Shown piece by piece: positions 1 through 6,542 of a stretch of DNA of 64,000 bases (position 1 is the first letter of the stretch; each line of letters opens with the position of its first letter). The stretch comes from Flavobacterium undicola (GTDB lineage: Bacteria > Bacteroidota > Bacteroidia > Flavobacteriales > Flavobacteriaceae): assembly GCF_009909155.2 (NCBI RefSeq), contig NZ_JAAAPM020000001.1:124001-188000 (forward strand), given 5' to 3'. Position numbers and translations under genes: made by a program. The notes below the pieces were generated by a model. It had not been told where the DNA came from and did no database searches. It was given only the letters and a program-made list of their open reading frames with translations.

Positions 1-10
1 TTTTTTTTCT

Positions 11-41
11 ACCGCAAAGATTACAAAGTTTTTCGCAAAGT
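11..41. repeat. Left inverted repeat flanking the GxxExxY gene
   Basis: This 31-bp sequence is the imperfect reverse complement of positions 450-481, with a few mismatches and one extra base in the right copy. Both copies carry the CGCAAAG/CTTTGCG core. The pair encloses the small GxxExxY gene like terminal inverted repeats. No clear target-site duplication is visible, and the left side is close to the window edge. Confidence 0.7.
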
Positions 42-59
42 CCGCAATTTTCCTTCTTT

Positions 60-437
60 TTATAAATTATTTACAACTCTTCTGATTCCGTTTTTCAACA
101 AAACTTCATTGAAATTTATCAATAATCCAAGTTTATAATTTCCCAGTTTTAAATACGTTAAAGTTTGAGCAAGATGAATTACACTTAAAGACTCCACACT
201 TTTAAGCTCTACAATTAATTTATTTTCAACCAATAAATCAACCCGATACCCACAATCTAATTTTACTTCTTCAAAAATTACTGGCATCGGTTTCTCTTTT
301 TCAACAAAAAGTCCCGCCTTATTTATTTTGTAAAATAAACATTCTTTGTATGTGTTTTCCAACAAACCTGGACCAAGTGTTTTATGAACTTCAATCGCTA
401 AACCAATTACAACTTTGGAAATATCATTTTCTGTCAT
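60..437 (-). CDS. GxxExxY family protein (PD-(D/E)XK nuclease-like)
   Basis: This is a small protein of the GxxExxY family, whose fold is related to PD-(D/E)XK nucleases; its biological role is not established. The signature GPGLLENTY lies about 20 residues from the proposed start, and a later DLLVENKLIVELKSV stretch supplies the D...E-x-K residues expected of the nuclease core. The frame is open up to 494, but the first 19 codons of that longer frame fall in the right inverted repeat (450-481). I therefore start at the ATG at 437, giving MTENDISK and 125 residues. No neighbour is on the same strand within the window. The flanking inverted repeats suggest that it moves as a small unit. Confidence 0.85.
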   Translation of the reverse strand: MTENDISKVVIGLAIEVHKTLGPGLLENTYKECLFYKINKAGLFVEKEKPMPVIFEEVKLDCGYRVDLLVENKLIVELKSVESLSVIHLAQTLTYLKLGNYKLGLLINFNEVLLKNGIRRVVNNL

Positions 438-449
438 CGTTACTTTTTT

Positions 450-481
450 ACTTTGCGAAAAAACTTTGGGCTCTTTGCGGT
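450..481. repeat. Right inverted repeat flanking the GxxExxY gene
   Basis: This is the partner of 11-41 in inverted orientation. It overlaps the upstream part of the long open frame, which argues that the GxxExxY protein starts after it. Together the two repeats delimit a unit of about 470 bp. Confidence 0.7.
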
Positions 482-531
482 TAATTCTTACCAAATTTAA
501 TTGTTTTTAATAAAAGTTACTTAGGATTCCT

Positions 532-539
532 TATTTTTG
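532..539 (+). promoter_or_regulatory. Bacteroidota -7 box (TATTTTTG)
   Basis: The sequence TATTTTTG matches the TAnnTTTG consensus. It ends only five bases before the ATG at 545, so transcription would begin almost at the start codon. No convincing -33 TTG lies at the usual spacing, so this rests on the -7 match alone. Confidence 0.45.
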
Positions 540-544
540 GTCAC

Positions 545-1333
545 ATGAAAGGCATAAAAACAATTTTCTGGATTCTTTGGCGCATTTGGTTTTACATCCT
601 TATGGCGATACCTATTTTAATTATGTTTCCATTTTTAGTACTTTCAATTCTCTCCGAAAAAGGCTACCCTTACTTTTTTATTATGGCTCGAATGTGGGCT
701 AAATTTATTCTATTCGGAATGGGATTTCGTTACAAAGTAGATAGCGAACAAACTGTTGAAGAAAACAAAAGCTATATGATTGTGGCCAATCATACCTCAA
801 TGGCCGATATTATGTTGATGCTCGCCATCATTAAAAATCCTTTTGTATTTGTGGGCAAGCAAGAACTGGCTCGAATTCCGATTTTCGGTTTTTTCTACAA
901 AAGAACTTGCATTTTAGTTGACCGAAGCAATTCCCAAAGCCGAATGGCTGTTTTTACTAAGGCTCATAAACGAATTGAACGTGGCCTAAGCGTGTGCATC
1001 TTTCCCGAAGGTGGTGTTCCAGATGACGAATCGGTAGTTTTAGACCATTTTAAAGAAGGAGCTTTTAAATTAGCCATCAAGCATCAAATTCCGATTTTAC
1101 CTATCAGTTTTGGAGACAATAAAGAACGATTTCCTTATACTTTTTTTGCTGGAAGTCCCGGGATTATGCGTGTAAAAATCCACAAACAAGTAGAGACTTT
1201 TGGTAAAAGTGAAATTAACCGAAAAGAAATTCGAGAACAGGTTAGAAACACCATTTATACACAATTAGTTGCGTTTGAAACTGAAAAAGAAATTGAAACC
1301 GTTAAAACAAAAAAAAATCACCTAGTCGATTAG
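545..1333 (+). CDS. 1-acyl-sn-glycerol-3-phosphate acyltransferase (PlsC family)
   Basis: The protein belongs to the PlsC/LPLAT family, which transfers an acyl chain to lysophosphatidic acid or a related acceptor at the inner membrane. The catalytic motif NHTSMAD is at residues 82-88 and the acceptor-binding motif FPEGG at about 153-157. A hydrophobic N-terminal segment (residues 8-37) should anchor it. The length of 262 residues is normal. Motif III is FPEGGVPDD instead of the usual FPEGTRS, as in a flavobacterial subfamily whose acceptor is unclear. It appears monocistronic, because a strong hairpin overlaps its stop codon. A second family member lies at 60331-61065; the two are only distantly alike. 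Confidence 0.88.
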   Translation: MKGIKTIFWILWRIWFYILMAIPILIMFPFLVLSILSEKGYPYFFIMARMWAKFILFGMGFRYKVDSEQTVEENKSYMIVANHTSMADIMLMLAIIKNPFVFVGKQELARIPIFGFFYKRTCILVDRSNSQSRMAVFTKAHKRIERGLSVCIFPEGGVPDDESVVLDHFKEGAFKLAIKHQIPILPISFGDNKERFPYTFFAGSPGIMRVKIHKQVETFGKSEINRKEIREQVRNTIYTQLVAFETEKEIETVKTKKNHLVD

Positions 1334-1344
1334 GTGATTTTTTT
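1309..1344. terminator. Bidirectional intrinsic terminator
   Basis: A 9-bp perfect stem (1316-1324 with 1331-1339) has an A-tract on its left and a T-tract on its right, so it can work for both convergent genes. The right arm begins with the TAG stop codon of the acyltransferase, so the end of the coding region is part of the terminator. Confidence 0.85.
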
Positions 1345-1364
1345 ATACTTTAATGACAAAGTGA

Positions 1365-1772
1365 TTATTGAGTAACAACAACATTCACATCCTCAAACAC
1401 ATCTGCGCCGGCAACGTCTTTACCTTTATAAAACTTAAATATATAGGTTCCTGCTGTTGTTGGCGCGAAATTAAAAGAAACCTCAGACAATGGTGGCAAT
1501 ACTTGCGTACAACTTTCTCCATCTTTTACATCAGCATAAATAGCTATTGTTCTCGTATTACTATCTGAATAATAATATATACCTCTATAATTATAACAAG
1601 CTGTTGGTTTTTGGTACTTTAACTTTACTTCATGTGTAGCCCCTACAGTAAAAGTGGCTGGCAGCGTGTAACTATCAATTGGCAAAACATAGTTAGTGTA
1701 TCTATCCGGTTCATCTACACTACAACTTAATAATGTGGTCATCAAGACTAAAAACAGGGCGATTTTTTTCAT
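1365..1772 (-). CDS. Small lipoprotein of unknown function
   Basis: The N-terminus MKKIALFLVLMTTLLSC is a lipoprotein signal peptide with a lipobox ending at Cys17, followed by SVDEPDR. The acidic residues soon after the cysteine resemble a Bacteroidota lipoprotein export signal, so surface exposure is possible. The mature part of about 119 residues is predicted to be beta-rich, and its closing segment (FNFAPTTAGTYIFKFYKGKD) resembles an immunoglobulin-like strand pattern. I recognise no family. It is 178 bp downstream of the recA stop on the same strand but separated from it by a strong terminator, so it is probably transcribed alone. Confidence 0.75.
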   Translation of the reverse strand: MKKIALFLVLMTTLLSCSVDEPDRYTNYVLPIDSYTLPATFTVGATHEVKLKYQKPTACYNYRGIYYYSDSNTRTIAIYADVKDGESCTQVLPPLSEVSFNFAPTTAGTYIFKFYKGKDVAGADVFEDVNVVVTQ

Positions 1773-1900
1773 TTTTTTGATTTTATAAATTAATAATCTA
1801 TCGTTGATTCTTTTATAAAGACAGCATCGAATGAAAAAGGTTGCTTATAAAAACGTATTTTTTTGGAAAAAATTACATCCAGACTCTATTTTGAACAAAA

Positions 1901-1926
1901 AAATGCCCGACAATTGTCGGGCATTT
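1901..1926 (-). terminator. Intrinsic terminator of recA
   Basis: A perfect 26-bp palindrome centred on 1913/1914 contains the GC-rich arm GCCCGACA and is flanked by A and T runs. It sits 25 bp beyond the recA stop codon and should end that transcript. Its symmetry would also allow function on the other strand. Confidence 0.9.
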
Positions 1927-1950
1927 TTAGTATTTGAAAGATTAAACCAA

Positions 1951-2958
1951 TTAGTTTTCAGCTAATTCTTTAATTCTAGCTTTGATTTTTTCTTCTAATT
2001 CGTCTGCTAATTCCGGATTGTCTTTAATCAACGATTTTACAGCGTCACGACCCTGACCTAATTTGGTTTCACCATAACTAAACCATGATCCTGATTTTTT
2101 TACAATTTCGAATTCTACTGCTAAATCCAAGATCTCTCCTGTTTTAGAAACTCCTTCACCATACATAATATCAAATTCGGCCACTTTAAATGGTGGAGCA
2201 ACTTTGTTTTTAACGATTTTAACTTTGGTTCTGTTTCCAATAACATTCTCACCGTCTTTAATTTGAGTAGAACGACGAATATCTAAACGTACCGAAGCAT
2301 AAAACTTCAAGGCATTTCCTCCTGTTGTAGTTTCTGGGTTTCCAAACATCACTCCAATTTTCTCTCTCAACTGGTTGATGAAGAAAACCGTACAATTGGT
2401 TTTGCTAATCGTTCCTGTTAACTTTCTTAAAGCTTGTGACATCAAACGCGCGTGAAGACCCATTTTAGAATCTCCCATTTCGCCTTCAATCTCACTTTTT
2501 GGAGTCAAAGCAGCAACCGAGTCAATTACCACAATATCAATTGCTCCTGAACGGATCAAGTTTTCAGCAATTTCTAGTGCTTGTTCTCCATTATCTGGTT
2601 GTGAAATAATTAAGTTTTCAATATCTACCCCTAATTTTTCAGCATAATTTCTGTCGAATGCGTGTTCTGCATCAATAAAAGCAGCAATTCCACCTGCTTT
2701 TTGCGCTTCGGCAATTGCGTGAAGTGTCAAAGTAGTTTTACCTGAAGATTCCGGTCCGTAGATTTCTATAATTCTTCCTCTTGGATACCCACCTACTCCT
2801 AATGCTAAATCTACACCTAAAGAACCCGAAGAAATAGTTTCTACTTCTACAATGGCCTTATCTCCCATTTTCATAACAGTCCCTTTTCCGTAGGTTTTAT
2901 CCAGTTTATCAAGGGTAAGCTGTAACGCTTTTAATTTGGCTTCTTTCTCTGTACTCAT
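1951..2958 (-). CDS. recA: Recombinase RecA
   Basis: RecA polymerises on single-stranded DNA, drives homologous pairing and strand exchange, and triggers LexA-type self-cleavage where that system exists. The Walker A motif GPESSGKT is followed by the L1/L2 DNA-binding region and [20 protein letters not shown]. The acidic tail typical of RecA is short ([24 protein letters not shown]). The frame is open to 2982, giving eight extra residues (MKEKLKEK). The start at 2958 ([19 protein letters not shown]) matches how I recall flavobacterial RecA proteins beginning, giving 335 residues. No recX or lexA is adjacent. The gene is followed by a strong terminator. Confidence 0.97.
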   Translation of the reverse strand: MSTEKEAKLKALQLTLDKLDKTYGKGTVMKMGDKAIVEVETISSGSLGVDLALGVGGYPRGRIIEIYGPESSGKTTLTLHAIAEAQKAGGIAAFIDAEHAFDRNYAEKLGVDIENLIISQPDNGEQALEIAENLIRSGAIDIVVIDSVAALTPKSEIEGEMGDSKMGLHARLMSQALRKLTGTISKTNCTVFFINQLREKIGVMFGNPETTTGGNALKFYASVRLDIRRSTQIKDGENVIGNRTKVKIVKNKVAPPFKVAEFDIMYGEGVSKTGEILDLAVEFEIVKKSGSWFSYGETKLGQGRDAVKSLIKDNPELADELEEKIKARIKELAEN

Positions 2959-3139
2959 CTTTTCTTTCAGCTTTTCTTTCATTAAATTACTATTGTTTTT
3001 ATAGCGATTAGAAACTAATCAGAAGTATTTGCTTCTTCTAATTTCTATTACATATCTTTTTTTGTGTTTGTAAAAATACTTCTTTTTTTGATGCAAACTT
3101 TTTCGTTTAAAAAAATTTCGAGCCAAAAAAATAAAATCC

Positions 3140-3174
3140 TAAACAAACAACGCTTTCAACTCCGTAGCTTCTTC
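3140..3174. repeat. 35-bp direct repeat, distal copy
   Basis: This copy is identical to 3880-3914, where the same bases encode the last residues and stop codon of the acyl-CoA thioesterase. Here it is non-coding and lies just downstream of the HepT stop. The two copies bracket the MntA/HepT pair. Confidence 0.9.
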
Positions 3175-3180
3175 TGATTA

Positions 3181-3519
3181 CTATTCTCCTAATAAGACTT
3201 CAACTTCTTTTTGTAAAACAGGCAAATTTTTAATCACAATTCCCCAAATTACATCATCTGAAACAGAATCGTAACCGTGAATTATTCGATTTCGAACGTC
3301 AACAATCTTTCTGGAATTTGAAATTTCAATGCAGTTATCTTCTTTAAGAATTCGGCTCATTGCTTCACCAATAATTTCGATATTTCTTTCTACTGCTCTT
3401 TTGGTTCTTAAATCATTTTGATAGACTTCAAACAATTTAGGAGTATCTACAAAATAGCTTTCTATTTCGTTTATAGAATTTAAAATATCAAAAAGCCAGG
3501 CTTTAATAGTGTTATCCAT
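3181..3519 (-). CDS. HepT-like ribonuclease toxin (DUF86)
   Basis: This is the HepT half of a MntA/HepT toxin-antitoxin pair. HepT proteins are HEPN-fold ribonucleases whose active site is R-x4-H-x-Y. Here RNRIIHGY supplies Arg76, His81 and Tyr83, so the site is intact. In characterised pairs the partner MntA transfers AMP to the tyrosine and silences the toxin. The 112-residue length is normal. The start overlaps the end of the upstream mntA-like gene by 8 bp, which implies coupled translation. The pair lies between two 35-bp direct repeats, consistent with insertion as a unit. Confidence 0.9.
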   Translation of the reverse strand: MDNTIKAWLFDILNSINEIESYFVDTPKLFEVYQNDLRTKRAVERNIEIIGEAMSRILKEDNCIEISNSRKIVDVRNRIIHGYDSVSDDVIWGIVIKNLPVLQKEVEVLLGE

Positions 3520-3811
3520 AAATCAATTTTTTGTTTTGATTTAATGTTTTTCTAAAATAGGGGTTTTTGATGGCTTTTTCTTCTAATAAGTCAACGTTTC
3601 TTTTTAGAATATTTTCAAGGGAAAATTTAAGATTATAATAATTGTCGCCATAGTCTAAAACGTCTATAGGCTCAAAATCGACTATTAAATCTACATCACT
3701 TTCAGGGGTAAATTTATCCGTTAAAACAGAACCAAAAGCATACAAAGATTTGACTTTATGCATTTTGCACAAAGTCAATATTTCTTTATTTAATCTTTCT
3801 ATTAGGTTCAT
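3512..3811 (-). CDS. MntA-like nucleotidyltransferase antitoxin
   Basis: This minimal nucleotidyltransferase belongs to the DNA polymerase beta-like superfamily. The defining motif GS-x10-D-x-D is complete: Gly27-Ser28, then Asp39 and Asp41 in SDVDLIVDF. In characterised systems such proteins neutralise HepT by AMPylating its R-x4-H-x-Y tyrosine. It is encoded upstream of hepT and overlaps it by 8 bp, the usual order for this module. The length of 99 residues is typical. No regulatory palindrome was recognised upstream between 3812 and 3879. Confidence 0.9.
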   Translation of the reverse strand: MNLIERLNKEILTLCKMHKVKSLYAFGSVLTDKFTPESDVDLIVDFEPIDVLDYGDNYYNLKFSLENILKRNVDLLEEKAIKNPYFRKTLNQNKKLIYG

Positions 3812-3878
3812 TTTTGTAGAATTATAGTATCAAAATTACATAAAATAAATTAGATTCTATTTTAATAAACTTATGATT

Positions 3879-4388
3879 TTAAACAAACAACGCTTTCAAC
3901 TCCGTAGCTTCTTCGGGTTTCATTTTTCCTGCTAATACTAAACTCAGCTGTTTACGTCTTAGAGCATCATCATACCTGTTAATTTCAAGTTTTGTTTCGG
4001 GAATTATTTGAGGAACCTCAACTGGTTTTCCTGTTGCATCTACTGCTACAAAAGTGTAAATGGCTTCATTCGCTTTCGTTCTTTCGCCAGATTTACGATC
4101 TTCAACCCAAACATCAATATAGATTTCCATTGAGGTTTTAAATGCTCGGGACACTTTTGCTTCAATAATAACAACACTTCCCAACGCAATTGACTTATTA
4201 AAAGCCACATGATTTACCGATGCTGTTACCGAAACTTGTCGCGAATGTCTCCCTGCCGAAATACTGGCAGCACGGTCCATTCTAGCTAACAATTCGCCTC
4301 CAAAAAGATTATGCAAAGCATTTGTTTCACTTGGCAAAACCATATCAGTTAATATCGTCAACGATTCCGAAGGATGTTTTGGTTTCAT
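3879..4388 (-). CDS. Acyl-CoA thioesterase (hotdog fold)
   Basis: The protein is a hotdog-fold acyl-CoA hydrolase of the YciA/BFIT type, which releases CoA from acyl-CoA in the cytoplasm. The motif HNLFGGELLARMD holds the conserved Asn-x-x-Gly-Gly helix cap and Asp. The open frame can be extended to a GTG at 4409, but the ATG at 4388 (MKPKHPSESLTIL) fits the family start, giving 169 residues. The last 12 codons and the stop lie in one copy of a 35-bp direct repeat (3880-3914), so the gene's end was preserved or rebuilt when the adjacent toxin-antitoxin cassette arrived. Confidence 0.88.
   Translation of the reverse strand: MKPKHPSESLTILTDMVLPSETNALHNLFGGELLARMDRAASISAGRHSRQVSVTASVNHVAFNKSIALGSVVIIEAKVSRAFKTSMEIYIDVWVEDRKSGERTKANEAIYTFVAVDATGKPVEVPQIIPETKLEINRYDDALRRKQLSLVLAGKMKPEEATELKALFV
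3880..3914. repeat. 35-bp direct repeat, gene-proximal copy
   Basis: This copy overlaps the 3' end of the acyl-CoA thioesterase gene and is identical to 3140-3174. The distance between copies is 740 bp and the interval holds only the MntA/HepT pair. The arrangement resembles an attachment site placed at the end of a gene. Confidence 0.9.
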
Positions 4389-4494
4389 AGTGTAATTTTT
4401 TTTTGCCACTAAATCAGAAAGACACGAAGTTTTTACTTTTATTATTTTCTATTGACATTGCTTTTTGACATTGCCATTGTGATTGAAATTGATT

Positions 4495-4878
4495 TTAATT
4501 CAACCAATACACCGCCATCACAGCAGGAATAAAATAAATAACAATAGTTCTGGCACCGTCATAATCTTTGGCTAATCGTTGACCAAAAAGCATCATCAAC
4601 AAAGTAATTGCCGAAAACACCGCTCCGTAAAATCCAAACAACCTTCCATTACTTACCATTAATTCGATACAACCTACAAAGCACAAAACTGTCGAAATCA
4701 ATTCCATTACAACCAAATTAGCCAAAGCTAATTTTACATGATTTTTCAATCTTGTTTTGGCAAAATGCTCTTTCAACCAGTTTACATTATCTTCCCAATA
4801 AAACAGTTTTTCATAACTGGATTGCAAAAAAGTAATCCCGAAAAACACTAAAATTAAAATAGAAGCTACATTATTCAT
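4495..4878 (-). CDS. DoxX-like integral membrane protein
   Basis: The 127-residue protein has about four hydrophobic segments (near residues 4-20, 48-68, 77-97 and 108-125), the layout of small DoxX-like membrane proteins. The loop LFYWEDNVNWLKEHFAKTRLKNHVK is typical of the flavobacterial members. The function is unknown; DoxX proteins have been linked to quinone or redox chemistry in other bacteria. It starts 5 bp after the stop of holB on the same strand and is almost surely co-transcribed with it. The thioesterase follows after 106 bp. Confidence 0.7.
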   Translation of the reverse strand: MNNVASILILVFFGITFLQSSYEKLFYWEDNVNWLKEHFAKTRLKNHVKLALANLVVMELISTVLCFVGCIELMVSNGRLFGFYGAVFSAITLLMMLFGQRLAKDYDGARTIVIYFIPAVMAVYWLN

Positions 4879-4883
4879 AGGTA

Positions 4884-6032
4884 TTATTTTTTATGGATAA
4901 GACGGGTTAGTTTGATCGATAAATCGGTTAAAATTATTTTAGCATTTCCGTTGCGCTCAATATGATACATCGCATCCGAAAGTTCTTTAAATATATCTTG
5001 AATATTGTTGCCGTTCACAAATGGCGCAAAATTTTCTAATTTGAATTTATCGACTTTTGGTTCGAAATAAACTAAGCTTGGCGTTTCATAATTGATTAAT
5101 AAAGCCTGACGAAACATTTCCATACAAAACTGAAGAAACTTCTTTTGAGCTTCTCTTCCTAAAGTGGCTATTTTTTCGCTCCAAAGAATCAAATCCTGGA
5201 TGGCAGCCGCATCTTTTTTGGCTTTAAAAGCAGCGCGAACCCAAGTCACAAACCATTGTTCAAATGGATGTTCTTCGTCTTTATCTCGTAACAAATGCAA
5301 AGCAGCATTGTAATTTCCTTGTGCCTGATGCGCTAATTTTGTGGCTAATTTTAAATCTATTTCTTCACGGGAAACCAAAGCATCAGCAATAACTGCTTCG
5401 CTCAATCCATTGAAATGCAAAATTTGGCAACGGGAACGAATGGTTTGAATAATATCTTCTTCGTTTTCAGAAATCAGAATAAATACTGTTTTTTCAGGTG
5501 GTTCTTCGAGAAGTTTCAAAAGTTTGTTAGACGCAGCAATATTCAATTTATCGGCCATCCAAACAATCATGATTTTATAACCGCCTTCATAGGCTTTTAA
5601 AGAAAGTGATTTCAGGATTTCCTGAGCATCATCAACTCTTATTTCTCCTTGCTTGTTTTGCACACCTAAAACAGCGTACCAATCAAACAAACCACCATAC
5701 GGGTTTTGGGTTACAAACTCCCTCCAATCAGCAATAAAATCGATGCTTTTAGGATTTTTCTTTACCTCATCGGTGGTAACGGTAGGATAAGCAAAATGCA
5801 GATCGGGATGCGATAGTTTTTGAAATTTTATATTGCAGGCATGATTTTCACCATTATTTTCTCCGTTTTGATTGCCACACAAAATGTATTGTGCATAAGC
5901 AATTGCCATGGCTAAAGTTCCGCTACCTTCTGACCCAACAAACAATTGTGCATGCGGAATTCTACCCAAATCGGCACTTCTGCTAAGATGATTTTTAATG
6001 TGTTCTTGCCCTAAAATTTCAGAAAATTGCAT
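4884..6032 (-). CDS. holB: DNA polymerase III clamp-loader subunit delta'
   Basis: Delta' is the structural, non-hydrolysing AAA+ subunit of the clamp loader that places the sliding clamp on primed DNA. The start MQFSEILGQEHIKNHL, the degenerate P-loop GSEGSGTLAMA, LLKLLEEPPEKTVFILISENEEDIIQTIRSRCQ and the sensor region are all present. The SRC motif near residue 205 is the conserved delta' arginine-finger region. The zinc-binding segment looks reduced, with only two Cys in the Gly/Asn-rich insert at residues 52-66. At 382 residues it is a normal flavobacterial length. A TAnnTTTG box ends five bases before the ATG, so the message may have almost no leader. Confidence 0.9.
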   Translation of the reverse strand: MQFSEILGQEHIKNHLSRSADLGRIPHAQLFVGSEGSGTLAMAIAYAQYILCGNQNGENNGENHACNIKFQKLSHPDLHFAYPTVTTDEVKKNPKSIDFIADWREFVTQNPYGGLFDWYAVLGVQNKQGEIRVDDAQEILKSLSLKAYEGGYKIMIVWMADKLNIAASNKLLKLLEEPPEKTVFILISENEEDIIQTIRSRCQILHFNGLSEAVIADALVSREEIDLKLATKLAHQAQGNYNAALHLLRDKDEEHPFEQWFVTWVRAAFKAKKDAAAIQDLILWSEKIATLGREAQKKFLQFCMEMFRQALLINYETPSLVYFEPKVDKFKLENFAPFVNGNNIQDIFKELSDAMYHIERNGNAKIILTDLSIKLTRLIHKK

Positions 6033-6036
6033 GAAG

Positions 6037-6044
6037 CAAAGATA
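6037..6044 (-). promoter_or_regulatory. -7 box for the holB operon (TATCTTTG)
   Basis: Read on the minus strand, TATCTTTG fits TAnnTTTG exactly and lies immediately upstream of the holB ATG. The family start of HolB is well conserved, so a later start codon is unlikely and the transcript would be leaderless or nearly so. No good -33 element is seen. Confidence 0.5.
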
Positions 6045-6150
6045 GCAGAAAATGGATAAGTCTAAAATTTTAGATTATAAAGTTTCTTCTCTTACAAGGC
6101 GAAATTCTACAACTCAAACAAACCTAAAATCCAAATTAAAACAGACAAAA

Positions 6151-6495
6151 TCATTCCAATTTATATATCTGTTCCATAGGCAACCATTTTTCACCCTCTT
6201 TTGCTCCTGGTGGTGCTTGTTGAAATTGCCACATTAATCTCTCCCATTCCTGAACTTTCGGATTGGCGGCATCCATCATTTGTTTTCGTTCTGGAGTATA
6301 ACTTTCATCCACTTCCATAATCATAAACAATCTGTTGGCTAGAATGTATATTTCCATATCTATAATACCCGAATCTTTGATACTTTTAGTTATTTCAGGC
6401 CAGGTTTCCTCTCTAGAATGATAATGTTTGTACTCTGATATTAATTCAGGGTTGTCAACTAAATCACAGGCATAACATAATCTTCTTGTAACCAT
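6151..6495 (-). CDS. L-rhamnose/L-fucose mutarotase-like protein
   Basis: The protein belongs to the L-rhamnose mutarotase family, small dimeric alpha/beta-barrel enzymes that speed exchange between sugar anomers. Conserved features are the N-terminal LCYACDLVDNPELISEYK, followed by a His (H26), the TWPEI segment and IYILANRLFMIMEVDE. At 114 residues it has family length. Being last in a minus-strand run with two GH29 and one GH95 fucosidase, its natural substrate here may be L-fucose released by them; that is inference from context. A truncated second copy lies at 12850-12981. Confidence 0.85.
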   Translation of the reverse strand: MVTRRLCYACDLVDNPELISEYKHYHSREETWPEITKSIKDSGIIDMEIYILANRLFMIMEVDESYTPERKQMMDAANPKVQEWERLMWQFQQAPPGAKEGEKWLPMEQIYKLE

Positions 6496-6542
6496 AAAGT
6501 ACTTTTAATAAATTAGTAAAAACCATTTCTTCGAAAAATTCA

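Noticed and set aside
3000..3130. Promoter of recA
   Set aside because: On the minus strand a TTTG and a TATTTTTA are present near 3070-3100, but the 15-bp spacing and the poor -7 match do not support a call.
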